A DNA stretch of 64,000 bases, from contig CM062817.1 in assembly GCA_031772625.1 (NCBI GenBank), forward strand, positions 954,779,705 through 954,843,704, written 5' to 3'. The notes beneath the pieces are model-generated. The model did not search any database and was not told the DNA's origin. It was given only the letters and a program-made list of their open reading frames with translations. This DNA is from Pinus tabuliformis (lineage: Eukaryota > Streptophyta > Pinopsida > Pinales > Pinaceae). A program made the position numbers and the translations under genes. Shown piece by piece: positions 44,035-56,394 of the stretch. How positions within the stretch are numbered: position 1 is the stretch's first letter; each line of letters opens with the position of its first letter.

Positions 44035-45150
44035 AACTTGGGCGTTAATTTACCAGAATACAAACCAACAGATTTCATATCCCCAACCACTTATTCATTT
44101 CCTCCTACTTCTAGACAACCTGAAGCTTCTACTTCTGAACATCCTGAAGAGAACTTCTCTATGTATTCAAATCCACTCGTTGAAGCGAAGGAGGGTAGTC
44201 ATCCACATGTCTAGAAGTTAGTTCTTAAGACTCCTTTGAAATCATTCAGGAGATTCCCTCCTTCTTCACCTCCAACTAGTTCTTCACCCCCTCAATCACC
44301 TTCTTCAACGCCTTCTTCATCCTCTTCAACCTCTTCATCCACCCAAACACCTCATACACCACCTCTCACTATGGATTTCCAACCTATTCTACAGGCTAGA
44401 TATGTAGCTTTAGTCTTACCTCCTAATCTCGATGCACTCTCAGTTGGATACTTGAAATACCTTCCCAGGTATAATGGGGAAACCGGTCCTTCTGCTGAAG
44501 ACCATCTGCAAGCCTTTTTACCCTTTGCAGATAACATGAATATTGAACAAGAAAATATTTACATGAGGTTGTTTGTACAATCACTTGAAGGAAATGTAAG
44601 AGTTTGGTTTAGGCAGTTACCTGCAAATTCCATTGAAGAACTTACATATATATTTAAAAACCAGTGGGGTGTGAAAAAAGATCCTCTTTACTTTCTCATT
44701 GAGTTTGATGAACTTAAAAGAAATTTTGGTGAACCTGTATTAGACTTTATCAAAAGATTCAATAAGATTTATCATAAAATGCCCCTTGATTGTAAACCCC
44801 CTGTAGCAGCAGCAAAATCTAGATTTTCTAAAGCCTTTGATGATGATTTTGCTGTTATGTTGAGAGAGAGAACTTCAAGAACTCTTGAAGATATGCAAAC
44901 AAATTCTATTGAGGTAGAAGCAAACAGGGCTGCTTAAACTTCTTTGAAAGCTAAAGAGGAAAATCCCCAAAGAAAACTCAAATCGACACCAGAGGCTTCT
45001 AGTTCCTCTAAGACGAAAACTGAAGATTCTAAAATAGATGAAATAAATTCTCTTCTTAGAAATCTATCTAATAGAATTTCCAAGGTTGATACTCAACCTT
45101 GGACAATTCAAAAAATAGTTTCCAGACCCCAAAATCAAAATAGGTTAGTA
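44035..45150 (+). pseudogene. Element C gag, copy 2, main part after element E
   Basis: It resumes at the duplicated AACTT and continues the frame of 31246-31499. It has the same domains as copy 1: the Ser/Pro/Thr-rich stretch, the capsid core with YLKYLPRYNGETG, and the charged tail. It shares the TAG after SHPHV with copy 1 (44212-44214) and has a private TAA at about 44935 (TCA in copy 1). The frame change before the protease is also shared. Confidence 0.85.
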
Positions 45151-46725
45151 TAAAAGAAATCCACAGTTACAAATTCTTTAGACACCTAGTAATGATCAAC
45201 AGATTCTTACTCCTTTGTTGATAGATGATCAACAACCTGACGATAATACTATGATCATCACTGAAGATATAAATAATATGGATACTTCCTCTGATCAAAC
45301 AGTCATTATTCCTCTTACACAACAAAATGAGGTTCAAGAAGATCAAGAATCTTCACAGGTTTTTAAATACCATGCCTTCTCTAAATTTTTAATTACAGAG
45401 TTGAACAAAAGATATGACCTTAGGCCTAGGCCTGGCCCTGGAAGACCTCCTAAAGAAACTATAGTAATTGAACCTCATGCCAAAATTGATCAAACTCAAA
45501 TGAATTTTATTCTACCATTAGATCAGTCAAACGATACTCCTAAAAATGAACAAAATGCATTGACTACATTTAATGTTGAAAAAGAGTTAGAAAGAGTTAA
45601 AATCCCAATTCCTCTTTCAGAAATTTATAAAAACCATGGGTATAAAAATCAGGGTTCCAAATGGATACAAAATACTTCGGTTGATGTTGAAGGTGATATC
45701 ATTAGTCTGCAAGATGAAAAAACAACAGTTTTTTTTGGCCCAAGTTCAGATATGATAGATGAAATAGTGCCCCCTTTCTATGTAACTCTAAAGACAAATG
45801 ATTCCATGTTGTATAATTATATGCTTGATTCTAGAGCATCACATAACCTCATGCCAAAAACTATCATGGATCATTTGAAACCTTACATAACTAGATCCTA
45901 TCATGACTTGTACACCTTTGATTCTAAAATGGTGCCTTGCTTAGGATTGATTAAGGATTTAGTAGTCACCCTTGCCCAAATTCCAGTGAAAAGTGTAGTA
46001 CTTGATATAGTTGTCATAGATATCCCTCCCGAATTTGGAATGCTCCTTTCTAGGTATTGTTGTGCCAAATTAAGGGGGACTCTTCAGATGGATATCTCTT
46101 ATGCTACTATTCCAGTTCATGTGGGAGAGCATCTAAGGTTATATAGAGAGGTGAGACTTGTGCACACTATTTGCAAAACAGACCAGCCAAGGAATCATCC
46201 CATTTATGCAATTGACCAAGATTTTGGTTGCTTTCAAATTTTTTCAAACCAAGTGCATGGAACTCAAGTTAAAATTGAAGATGTAATTGAAAGAGCAGTA
46301 CCAAATCAAACTGATATATGGAGACTATTCTTTGATGGCTCTTGTACAAAATATGGATTAGGAGTTGGAGTAGTTTTAATATCAACAGAAAAAGAAAACA
46401 TTACCCAATCATGTAATCTTGACTTCGAAGTTACAAATAATGTGGCTGAATATGAAGCTTTCCTTTTGGGATTGCAATTAGCCAAAAGCTTAAAGGCTCA
46501 AAACTGAAGTGTTTTTACTGATTCAAAACTTATTGTCAAACAAGTAAAAAATATTTGCCAGACTAAACACCCTAGACTTAGGTCTTACCGAAATGAAGTA
46601 TGGGATTCAGTTGAAAACTTCTTTGATTCTTTTAATTTGACTTATATTCCAAGAGATCAGAATATTCATGCAGATGCCTTAGCTGTTTCTGCTAGTTCCT
46701 TTAAAATTCCTGATCCGACTAATTT
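45151..46725 (+). pseudogene. Element C protease plus archaeal-type RNase H, copy 2
   Basis: This is the counterpart of 20391-21965. The protease active site is again D-S-R. The archaeal-type RNase H has FFDGS, NNVAEYEAFLLGL, TDSKLIV and NIHADALA. Here the domain is broken by a single in-frame TGA (46505-46507), while copy 1 has a 1-bp deletion at the same place. This copy therefore preserves the phase of the whole RNase H. Confidence 0.82.
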
Positions 46726-46784
46726 ACTCTACCAAATACAAGTCAATTATAGGCCATCTATTCTAGACAATCTAAAACACCAGT

Positions 46785-47935
46785 AGATATTTGAAGATGA
46801 TGAACACTTGAAATCTTTTCTACAAGTTGTAGATCAATTTTTTGTTCTACAAATTGATGAAGATAGATCCGAAATAAATGAAAATACAAGTGAGAATGAT
46901 ACTTCAGATTTTAGTTCAAAAATTGATGATCATGACATTATTCAATTGTCTAACAATTTTATTCCTAAAGGCTTGATACCTTTAGAAAAAATGTTCGATC
47001 AAAATGATGTCCTCCGAAATCCTTAGTCCATTTCTTCGGAAAAGGACATAGAAGATATTAACATTGGAACAAATGATGATGTCAAAAGCATCAAAATCTA
47101 TGCATCTCTAGACCCTGAGATTAAAAATCAATATCTTAAGTTACTTCAAAATTATAAGGATGTTTTTTCTTGGACCTATGCTGATCTAAAAACTTATGAT
47201 ACTTCATTAATAGAACATAAGATCCCTTTGAAGCCAGAAGCAATACCTTATCAACAAAAACTTAAGAGGATTAATCTAGACCTTCTACCAACTATAGAAA
47301 AGGAAATTAAGAAAATTCTAGATGCCCAGATCATTCTCCCTCTTAAATATTCTAATTGGGTTACAAACTTAGTTCCTGTTAAGAAAAAGAATGGAGAAAT
47401 TAGGCTTTGTGTGGACTTTAGAAATTTGAACAAAGCATCATTAAAGGATAATTACACTTTGCCCAAAATGGATCAGTTACTTCAAATGGTTTAAGGAGCA
47501 CAGAGACTTTCTATGCTTGATGGTTTTACATGTTATAATCAGGTAAATGTTGATCCAGCAGACAGGGAAAAGACAACCTTCTCTACACCCTGGGGTAGAT
47601 TTATGTACGCTAGAATGACATTTGGCTTATAAAATGCTGGAGCAACATTTCAGAGAGTTATGGATGTAGCTTTCATGGGTCAGGTAAACAAATTGTGGTT
47701 ATCTATCTTGATGACATTACTGTTTTTTCTAAATCTGATCAGAAACATCTAAAGCACTTGATCAAGGTTTTTGACAGGTGTAGAAAATTTGGGATATCAT
47801 TGAACCCTAAAAAGTCTTTGTTTGCTATCAAATAAGGAAAGCTATTGGACCATATAATCTCAAAGGAAGGAGTGGTAATTGATCCCAAGTGTGTGTCTGC
47901 CATTGAAACATTGACCTTAGCTAGAAACAAGAAAG
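46785..47935 (+). pseudogene. Element C reverse transcriptase, copy 2
   Basis: It has the same order of boxes as copy 1. The TAG after RNP, the TAA after LLQMV, the 1-bp shift before YLDD (about 47704-47715) and the TAA before GKLLDH are all shared with copy 1. Private changes include a TAA in the FGL(S/K)NAGATF box (about 47630). Neither copy could make an RT. Confidence 0.83.
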
Positions 47936-48017
47936 AAATTCAATCTTTTTTGGTAAGATTAATTTTTTAAGGAGATTCATCCCAAATTATGCAGAAATTG
48001 TAAAATATATAACTGAT

Positions 48018-48500
48018 ATGCTCCAAAAGGATCATGAAGTTAAATGGACCGTCTCTTCCAGGCATGCATTTGATCAGATCAAGAAATCTATCTCTGAAGC
48101 TCCTGCCCTAGCCAGCCCTGATTATACTAAACCATTCAATGTCTTTTCTTTTGCCTCAGAAACAACCCTTGTTGTTGTTCTATTACAAAATAATGAAGAT
48201 TCCCATGACCAGCCCATAACCTTTTTCAAAAAGTCTATGAGAGATGCCGAGCTTAATTATGACATAATTGAGAAACAAGTCTATGCCCTTATTCAAGCCC
48301 TGAAATATTTCAGGATGCATGTTCTACATTCACCTATTACTACTTATGTTCCTAATAGTGTTGTAAAAATTGTTTTAACACAACTTGGCATTGACAGGAA
48401 AAGAGGTAGGTGGATCACTCAAATACTTGAGTTTGATCTAACTATCAAAACTACAAAGCTAGTAAAAGGCCAGGGATTAGCCAAGCTTCTAGCATAATCC
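48018..48500 (+). pseudogene. Degenerate gypsy RNase H (tether-like), copy 2
   Basis: This is the counterpart of 23256-23740 with the same non-catalytic replacements (SFASETT, TTYVPNS). A private TAA at 48495 stands where copy 1 reads GAA (Glu). Confidence 0.72.
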
Positions 48501-48536
48501 AATTGCAAAGTGCTTGTAATCAATTCTATTTTAGAA

Positions 48537-48716
48537 GTACAAGGGAAGAATCCACACGAACCTTCTGTCCTTGTACAAGGGAAGAATCCACAAGAACCTT
48601 CTATCCTTGAACAAGGGAAGAATCCACAAGAACCTTTCCTAATTTTACAAGGGGAGAATCCACAAGAACCTTCTCTTCAACCTGAAGAAAAGAATCCACA
48701 AGAACCTTTACCTTCA
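48537..48716 (+). repeat. 36-bp coding minisatellite, copy 2
   Basis: Five units start at 48537, 48573, 48609, 48645 and 48681 with the GKNPQEP-type core. The repeat number is the same as in copy 1, and only a few substitutions separate the two arrays (for example PHEP in unit 1). Confidence 0.92.
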
Positions 48717-50017
48717 GATCAGATTATCCCTTTACATATTGATGACAAATTTCTATTGTCAGATTGGTATCAAGACATTGTAAATTTTTTGCTCCATTTT
48801 GAATGCCCAACATCATTCTCCAAAGCCCAGTGTAAAACTCTTAAATTGAAAGCAGTCAAGTACTGCATCATAAATGCAAATTTGTACTGGAAAGATCCAC
48901 TGAATATTTTGTTATTATGTTTAACAGAATTAGAAACTGAAGGAATCATTGATCAGTTTCATACAGGATTTTGTGGAGGACATTATGCTTGGAGAGCAAC
49001 AACATACAAGATTTTAAGGGGAGGATTTTATTGGCCAACATTGTTCTTGCAAGTAGGGGAAAAGGTCAGAGGTTGTGTTCCTTGTCAGATGTTTGCTGGT
49101 AAGAAAAAACTAGCAGCTCTTCCACTAGTACCATCAATAATCTCAACACCTTTCCTTCAATAGGTATTAGATTTTGTTGAGGAAATACATCTCACTTCAA
49201 GTAATCGGCACAGATGGATCCTCAAAGCAACATACTACTTCACTAAATGGGTAGAAGCAATTCCGACAAGAAATGCTACTGATTCTGTAGTAATTAAATT
49301 CATTGAAGAAAATATCTTATCTAGGTTTGGTTGCCCAACTCAAATTGTCACAGATAATGCAACAACATTATCTAGTGTTAAAATGATTGAGTTTTTCCAG
49401 AAATACCAGATTCTGTTACATCATTCAGCTCCAAATTACCCTCAAGGTAATGGCCTCACAGAATCCTCAAATAAAAGTCTGGTAAAGGTAATACAAAATA
49501 CCCCAACAGATCATAAAAAGAGTTGGGACCCTCATTTAATTTACGCAATATGGGCAAACAGGATAACTCCAAAAATATTTAATGGGAAATCTCATTTTCA
49601 GTTAGACTATTGGAAAGATGCAAATTTTCCCACCAATTTGGCTTTCCCAGTTTTAAAATTCTTGCAGGACTCAACAGATGAACCTGATGATTTTTCAAGA
49701 AGGATAAATTAGAGTATTGAACTAAATGAAAACAAAGATGAAGTTCAATACAAATTGAAGAAATATCAGAATAAGATGAAAATCCTATTTAACAGAAGAA
49801 CCAGGGAAAGGGACTTCAGGGAAGGTGACCTAGTTCTAGGATGGGACTCCAGGAGGGAGGAAAAGGGAAAGCATTGTAAGTTTGACAACCTATGGTTTGG
49901 TCCTTTAGCAATTGTTGAAGTAAAGGGTAACAACACTTTTGTGCTACAAAATCTTGAGGGACTATATTCCACTTATCCTGTAAATGGAAGGTTTCTCAAA
50001 CATTTCATTCAATACTG
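48717..50017 (+). pseudogene. Element C integrase, copy 2
   Basis: It is better preserved than copy 1. The zinc-binding region is open (FHTGFCGGH, FYWPTLF, GCVPCQMF). The stop directly before the first catalytic Asp (VLDFVEEI) and the TAG after the DDFSRRIN box are shared with copy 1. The second Asp (VTDNATT) and the Glu (NGLTESSNK) are present, and ATYYFTKW again replaces ATDYFTKW. The frame ends at 50017. Confidence 0.85.
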
Positions 50018-50180
50018 AGAAGTTGGAATACATTTCATTGTAAATACTCCGGTTTCTTTTACTTTTTAAGCTGTCAGTGAGATTTTTTATAGCAAAGGAC
50101 TCCATAGCCCAAGGAGAAGGCACATGGATCTGCAGGTTCTCTGCATTCTATAGGAGAAAGCAGTCCCCAGTTGGAGCCAA

Positions 50181-53100
50181 TGTTGTAGAATTTTTTGGTT
50201 TTGATAAGTTAAGATAAATTATACAAAAAAATGAAAATGTATATACAAAATGTTAAGATAGGACATGGACAAAAAGAATGTTGAATAAATAATTTTAGGA
50301 AATATTTTGATAAATACGTCCATATCAAAGAAAATGTTAGGGTAGATGCCCTAAAAAAATGAAGGCAAAATAAAACATTAGGTTAGACAGAAATAAAAAT
50401 AAATCAAGTCTGAAAGTGTAGAAAATCTAAATGCCACTACTTTGTTCTAAATTTAGGTTGAAAAATAATAGTTGTGTGTAGTTTGTTTAGATGCACACTA
50501 GGTTATTTTGTCCAATTACACAATTGCATCATAAATTGATTTGTTTTAAATTAGTTCTCATAGGTAGAAAATAAATTGGCTCAACAGTTTAATCTTAGCT
50601 AATGGAAGAAATAAGGTATAGAGATAGATTGTTCATAAAAAGAAAATATTGGGTTGCTAGTTCAAATGCACTCTAGAAGGATAAGTAAAAATGTTAGGAA
50701 TAGAAGGGTAGGTAGAAATGTGAAAGCTTGATATGTTGAAATGGTTATTTCCTAAAAGATCAATATCACATCGCATCATTCATAAGTGAATGAACCATTT
50801 GGCAGAAGAAAGTGTGATATGCGATAATGCTGTCAAGCGTTGGATGACTGCTGATTCTTAACCATAGGATCATATCGCATCGCATCATTCATAAGTAAAA
50901 GAAACATTGGGCGGAAGAAAGTGCGATTTGCGATATGCTATCACTTCATTCATTAAATCACCTGGACCCACAACCACTACGTCCGCCTATCATATCACGA
51001 CCCCACCGTTCATTCCCCTCTCATATGATAAACTCCCTCCACCTCACCTCTCATCCCGCACACTCCTCAACAATCATACGTCCCACACTCCCTTTCGGCC
51101 CTCATTTGCCATCCGAAGTTTTGGGGGGGGGAATGGGTAGTCTTTAATACTGCCCATATAAACCACAAAAGTACCTTTTAGTCTTTTGGGTCTAAAAATC
51201 CCAAAACCACAAACCACTCTGTCTTACCCCTGAACGTGGTATCCTTCATAGCCATTACCACCACCCCACGTCACCTCCACATCACATTCCACTTCATATC
51301 TCCTGTCCAATCATCGACCACCTATCCATTGCTCATTCATTTCCGCTCCCGTGCATTTATAACCAAATGTCCGTTAATTAACCCATTGGATAATTAATGA
51401 AATTTCAAACATTCGGTGCCACCCTCCCACTCCATTTTTTTTCTTTATAAACACTGTGTCATGCATTTCAAAGGTTACACAATTAACTTCTGCGACTAAG
51501 AGTATTCTTCAAGCTCGCCTGCTCAACAACTCAACCACTGCCCGACATTCTAGCAGCCACTTGTCCTGTTCGCAAGCACATCTTCCAGGTCCAATTGTCA
51601 GTTACCTGTCTCCATTCAGGTAACTCCTTTTTATCATTCTGTCATTTACAGTTTGCAGTTTCCTTGCCAAAATGCCTCCCAAGGGAAAATCAATTGCAGA
51701 AGTTTCAAATCCTCTAATTCAACCACAGGTTGATTTCCACCATACTCCATTAGATGACAAGGATTGCAAAATCATTGAGAATTCCTCTCAGTTTGATTTA
51801 TCTGAAATTTATTGTTCGTGGGAAAAGCAGCTAATTGACCAGAGTGATGAAATTGGGCTCTGGGAATCCCAATTACCCCATTATATTTTTCCATAAATAC
51901 ATAGAGCTCCAGATTTTGTGAGAAAATTCCATGAATCCTATCATCCTAGCCAGAGAGACATTATCTCACCTACTGGAGAAATCCTCTGTCATATTAACGC
52001 TGATTCAATTGCGAAAATGTTGTAGGCCCCTGCCACTACACCAACTCATCCTTTTTCTCATGAAAGCCTGATAGAACCTTATAACAAATTGGACTTTACC
52101 AAGAGATCTCGGACCCTGGAACTATTTTTAGCAATTGGTAGTCCTCTACCAAAGAGAAATCCCCCTTATGATTCATCTATGTTTCCTGATAGAACCAGGC
52201 ATATCACTACTATCCTATCCTATTTGCTTGGTTATCACTCTAATCAGTTTGCCAATGAAGCCATCCTTGGTTTCTTGTCCATGTTTTCTTCTGATTCTAA
52301 GCTTACTGTTATTTATGATTTTGGTCATTTCATAGTCGAAACCATACATGAGTAGTTTTTCAAATTTAACACTGAAGAAGTATTCAAGTATGCTTCAATA
52401 CTTGTGTATCTACTTATATATTTTCAGGGAGACAAATTCCCATTCCCTTTGCAGAAACTTGATGAAGAAGGACAACAACAGTCAGTGATTTTTTGGACTT
52501 CAATGGGGATGAAGGAGAAAGAAGAATTCACATACAAGCAGTTCATAGAACTATTCATTCATCCACCCCTCAGAATTATGAGTAGCACCCCATTACCAAG
52601 GATCAGTGAGGAGATTATCAAATAACTTCAGTTCATAGATCACGTTGCAGCGGGAGATTGGGATTGCTACCAAACCTACATAGAAATCAGGGTTTTGGGT
52701 TGTGATCTTCCACCCTACAAACTACCAAAATACCTCCCTGTTAGAATATTTTCACTGGAGTACTTGAGGAAAATATTGAATGCATATGAAGTAAATTTTG
52801 TAGCTGCCAAAAAGAAAACCCAATTTAAGCTCAAAGCTCAAGTTGGTCCCTTCATTTGTAATACTAGAACAACAGAGGAGGAAACTGATAAGCTGCTAAA
52901 AGAAATGAAATTTTCTCTCAGTTTTTCTTGGTCATATGACCCATTAGGAATCATCTCCAAACTTAGGGTGGAGTATAAATTCACACCATATCATCATATA
53001 GCTAGGCCTAAGATAGAACAGTTCAAGAATCAGTTGGAATGGACAGAGAATACCCTCCAGGAGGCTGAGGAGCAGGTAGTCTCTACATCAAATATGCAAA

Positions 53101-55805
53101 CTCCAATTGCACAAGAAAAGGCATCCAAGAGAGGGAGGGAAGAACAATCTTCACCTGCAACAGAGGCAACAAGCTAAGGCTTCAAGGTCTTTCAAAGGTA
53201 AAAGAAACAAAGGGTCTTTATGGATATTGATTCATAGTCTGGTGGACAATTTATACAATCTCCAACTCAGTCTACCACTTCTCATGAACAACAGATAGTC
53301 CAAGTTGTTGGAGGCATTCCAAAGAATAAGGAAGAAGACATCTTCCATGTCTTTAGTGAAATCAAAAGAAAGAATGAGGAATTGAGGTTGAAGACTTACA
53401 CCTAGTTCTGGGAGCATTCTTCTAGCTCTCAAGCAAAACTTCTTTCAGTCTTTGACTCTGAGAAGGGGAAGATGCAAGTGGCTTTCTTGCAGGCCCAAGT
53501 TCCTTAGCCTAGGACTGCAGAAAAATATTAGAAGCATACTTCTTTTGAGTTCAATGTCCAGGATGTGCATCCAATTGATCAAATTGAGATGCACAAACAA
53601 ACTGGATAGATTATTGCTTCAACCTTGACAAACACAGCTATGAGTTTGTCAAAATTGCAGGTTACACTGGCCAACATTCAGTCACAATTAAAGTTGGGGA
53701 AGGTCTCCTCGTTAGCAAAGGATACCAAGATTCATTCCCTAGAAAATCTAGTGCTAAGGATGGGATATGATCCATCAAACATAAATGCTGCAGAGGAGCT
53801 CATTAAGAAAAATAACATTGAAGTTGCAGCACTAAAGAAATAGCTGAAACTACCAGCATCTAAGGATCCAATGGCCAAAGAAATCGAGGAGACAGAGACT
53901 CAAAAGTCAGACATGATGAAGCTCATCATAGAACAGAATTTGAAAATAAAACAAATGGAGGAGAAGATGGAGAAATTGGTTAAGGAGAAGGAGGAAGCTA
54001 TCAAGAACATTCAAACTTCAACAGATGTAGTTTCTCTTGCAGCAGTTCCCATCACCAGAGTTTCTACTACAGCCACTGCATCAACAACATGTACAACAGA
54101 AGGAGCTGAACAACTTACTGAAGCTATTCAAAACCTGTCTATCCAGACAGGAGAAATCAATAAATTGAAGGATGAACTCAAATAATTACGGCTCTTAAAG
54201 TCTATATCAGACAATACACACACAACTGAAACAAACAGACTTAAAGGCTAAGTGGAAGTGTTGAAGAAAGAACTCACAGATTCCTTCATAGGAAACAAGT
54301 TGGGTTTAACAAAAGAAATTCTGTGGGAAGAAATCACAGAGGCAATCAAGGAGATTTGGCCCTCCATTAAGATAATATTCAACCAAAAAGATCTTTTGGA
54401 GAAAGCTCAGGAAGCAATGGAATCCATAAATAGGCAGCTGGAGGATATGCCAGAGATTGCCTGTGATATAATCAAATTTCTGAATTCCAAGGATGACTAT
54501 GAGCTTGAGGAGTTAAGGATAAGTGATAGAACTGCAAAAATATTAGAAGTGAAGAAGATTATCACTAAGAGAAATCTCAACCTTCAGCTACAAGAAAAGT
54601 GCAGCAATGTTAACAACATGGTTCAGAGATTCTTCAACAAAATTGAACCTTTGATTAACAAAGGTTTACCTTCTATGATGGTTATTAATGATAAATTGAT
54701 GCCAATTGAGGATTATGTCAAAAATTTATCAGAGGTGGGCACCCATGCAGCTTCAGTAGCCAATATCAAAGTATCAGCAACACAAACTCTCATAGTAAAA
54801 ACACTCAGGGCTTCTTTTTTCATCCGGGATGAAATCAAGCATATATTTATGGTAAAACCCACTTTTACTAAATATACCGGGATGGATGAAACTACAGGAG
54901 GGTAACAAAAATTTCTATCCCAGATAAGAAAGACTGGGAACAATTAACAGATTTACTGGGTTGAGGATAATGGAACAACATTAAGTTTTTTTGGGAACTG
55001 TCAGCCAACTCCAACCATTTTTCAACTTTTTCTGCAATAGTCATCAAACAACACAACACCAAAGTAGTGCCAGATCATTAGACAATTTTATTTTTGATTG
55101 TGTAAATAATATATTTTTGTAAAATCATTTTAGGATATTTTTTGTTCTACTGTTGTATAAATAACTCTCTTCACAAGTTATTAAAGGGTTGCACCCTTGA
55201 AGAAGCATTTCTAGACATTTGATGTAATTAATATTTCTAGATCATTAATACGAAGTAAAGGATTCTGAATTATGTTTTGCATAGTTTGTGTTTCCTGTAA
55301 GTGTTTCCAATGTCATTCATTATGTTTTTCTTCATATACTTGTGTCTTGCAAAGATAACTAGGTAGGAATAATTGTATTTCAATATATTCCTATAAGCTT
55401 TCTGAAGTGATTATCTATAAAGAGAATGAATTAATGGACTGTTTATTTAATTAATTCCCTCAAAATTAATAAATCATCAGCATCTTTTGTAAGCTCATGT
55501 GTATTTTCTCAAACCTGTAAACATGGTTTAAAGGTTTTCATACTTATGATTATCTAGCTTCCAATTTGAAAACTGTGGCAATCATATTACTTTTCTATTT
55601 CTGCTTATCATCATAAAAGCTATTTCACTATGTAAATATTTATAGCAGCCCTCTGCTGAGATATTGATATTATTCAAGAGGTTAGGCACATTAGTTCTAT
55701 ATCTGTTTCATCCACTGGTCTCCCAAATTAAAACAAAACCCCCAAAACATTTATCTTAGATGCTTTGGCATAATAACTAACCATTATTATCTTAGAGGTA
55801 CAACA
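50181..55805 (+). repeat. LTR3 of element C (5,625 bp)
   Basis: It starts TGTTGTAG, ends GGTACAACA and is followed by the CTCTG duplication. Its first ~0.76 kb is close to LTR2. The remainder differs from both LTR1 and LTR2 by several percent, including a run of G residues at about 51122-51130 in place of a mixed TATCAGCCCC-like sequence. It has the best-preserved copy of the LTR-encoded frame. Confidence 0.92.
51672..54963 (+). pseudogene. LTR-encoded large protein, unknown family (LTR3 copy, best preserved)
   Basis: ATG at 51672 opens PPKGKSIAEVSNPL. Most of the following ~1,096 codons can be followed in large open blocks: 51672-51896, 52089-52355, 52404-52625, 52695-53177, 53625-53843, 53871-54185 and 54252-54905. 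The coiled coil (EEKMEKLVKEKEEAIK and flanking heptads) is at 53871-54005. Stops at about 52623 (TAA), 53505 (TAG) and 54183 (TAA) occur in all three LTRs, so they were there when the element inserted. Others are private, mostly CAA/CAG in the other LTRs. No similarity to Gag, RT, integrase or envelope is visible. It may be a captured or LTR-evolved accessory gene. Confidence 0.72.
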
Positions 55806-55810
55806 CTCTG

Positions 55811-56394
55811 CTCAACTCTATTTGCTGAAATATTCTTGAATATAAATGAAGAAAAATTGGGGAGAATTATATTCCACCCTCTATATATCAACCCCATATC
55901 AAGCAATATGATATCCAAATATACAGGGGAGCACATCTCAACCTTGGAATCACATTGAGGAGCTTATTCTCAACCAGGAACCACAAAGGGGACCAAATCT
56001 CAACCCAATCCTATTGCATGTCAATTTTCCCATCAATGAACCTCAAGAGTCATGAGGTAGAACACTTGCATCATAACCAAATTGGGTTGTACACCCCAAG
56101 TACACTTTCAACCCGTTGGTCAAATGGGGAGTGGTATTCCCAACAAGCTTGGCTTGTGGGTATGATGCCAACTGGGGTATACTCTACATAGACCAGATAG
56201 AGAAGCAACATATCCAACCCTATGCATAGATATGGGATCATAATCTACAAACCTATGGGTAACATATAGCGGTAATACCCTATTGTCTAGAGATCCCTCA
56301 ACCTGAGGAGCCCTCTATCTAACTTCCTCACCCTGGGAGCTCAATAGGGGGGAAGAGATGGCTCAGTGTCCTTGATCACCATTGCCCCTTATCA
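55811..56394 (-). other. 3' noncoding segment of element G
   Basis: There are no coding motifs. On the minus strand TGTTGGGAATACC at 56145 resembles an LTR start, but it lacks a purine tract and a matching end, and a good polypurine tract with LTR is present at 13161-13145. I therefore treat this as internal noncoding sequence. Confidence 0.5.

Larger units (their letters stand above)
13210..55805 (+). mobile_element. Giant three-LTR Ty3/gypsy element C (42.6 kb including nested E)
   Basis: C is built LTR1 (13210-18814) - internal 1 (18815-25417) - LTR2 (25418-31035) - internal 2 (31036-50180) - LTR3 (50181-55805). CTCTG at 13205-13209 and 55806-55810 is a perfect 5-bp target duplication around the whole, while no duplication flanks LTR2. 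All LTRs begin TGTTGTA and end TACAACA. After removal of nested element E and one 5-bp duplication, internal 2 is about 6,605 bp against 6,603 bp for internal 1. The internal regions encode Gag, protease, archaeal-type RNase H, RT, a degenerate gypsy RNase H and integrase without a chromodomain, so the element belongs to the non-chromoviral (Tat/Athila side) Ty3/gypsy group. All frames carry stops and frameshifts. Confidence 0.92.

Noticed and set aside
56133..56145. TGTTGGGAATACC on the minus strand as the 3' LTR start of element G.
   Set aside because: There is no purine tract before it and no matching LTR end, while 13145-12062 has a good polypurine tract and a 9-bp terminal inverted repeat.
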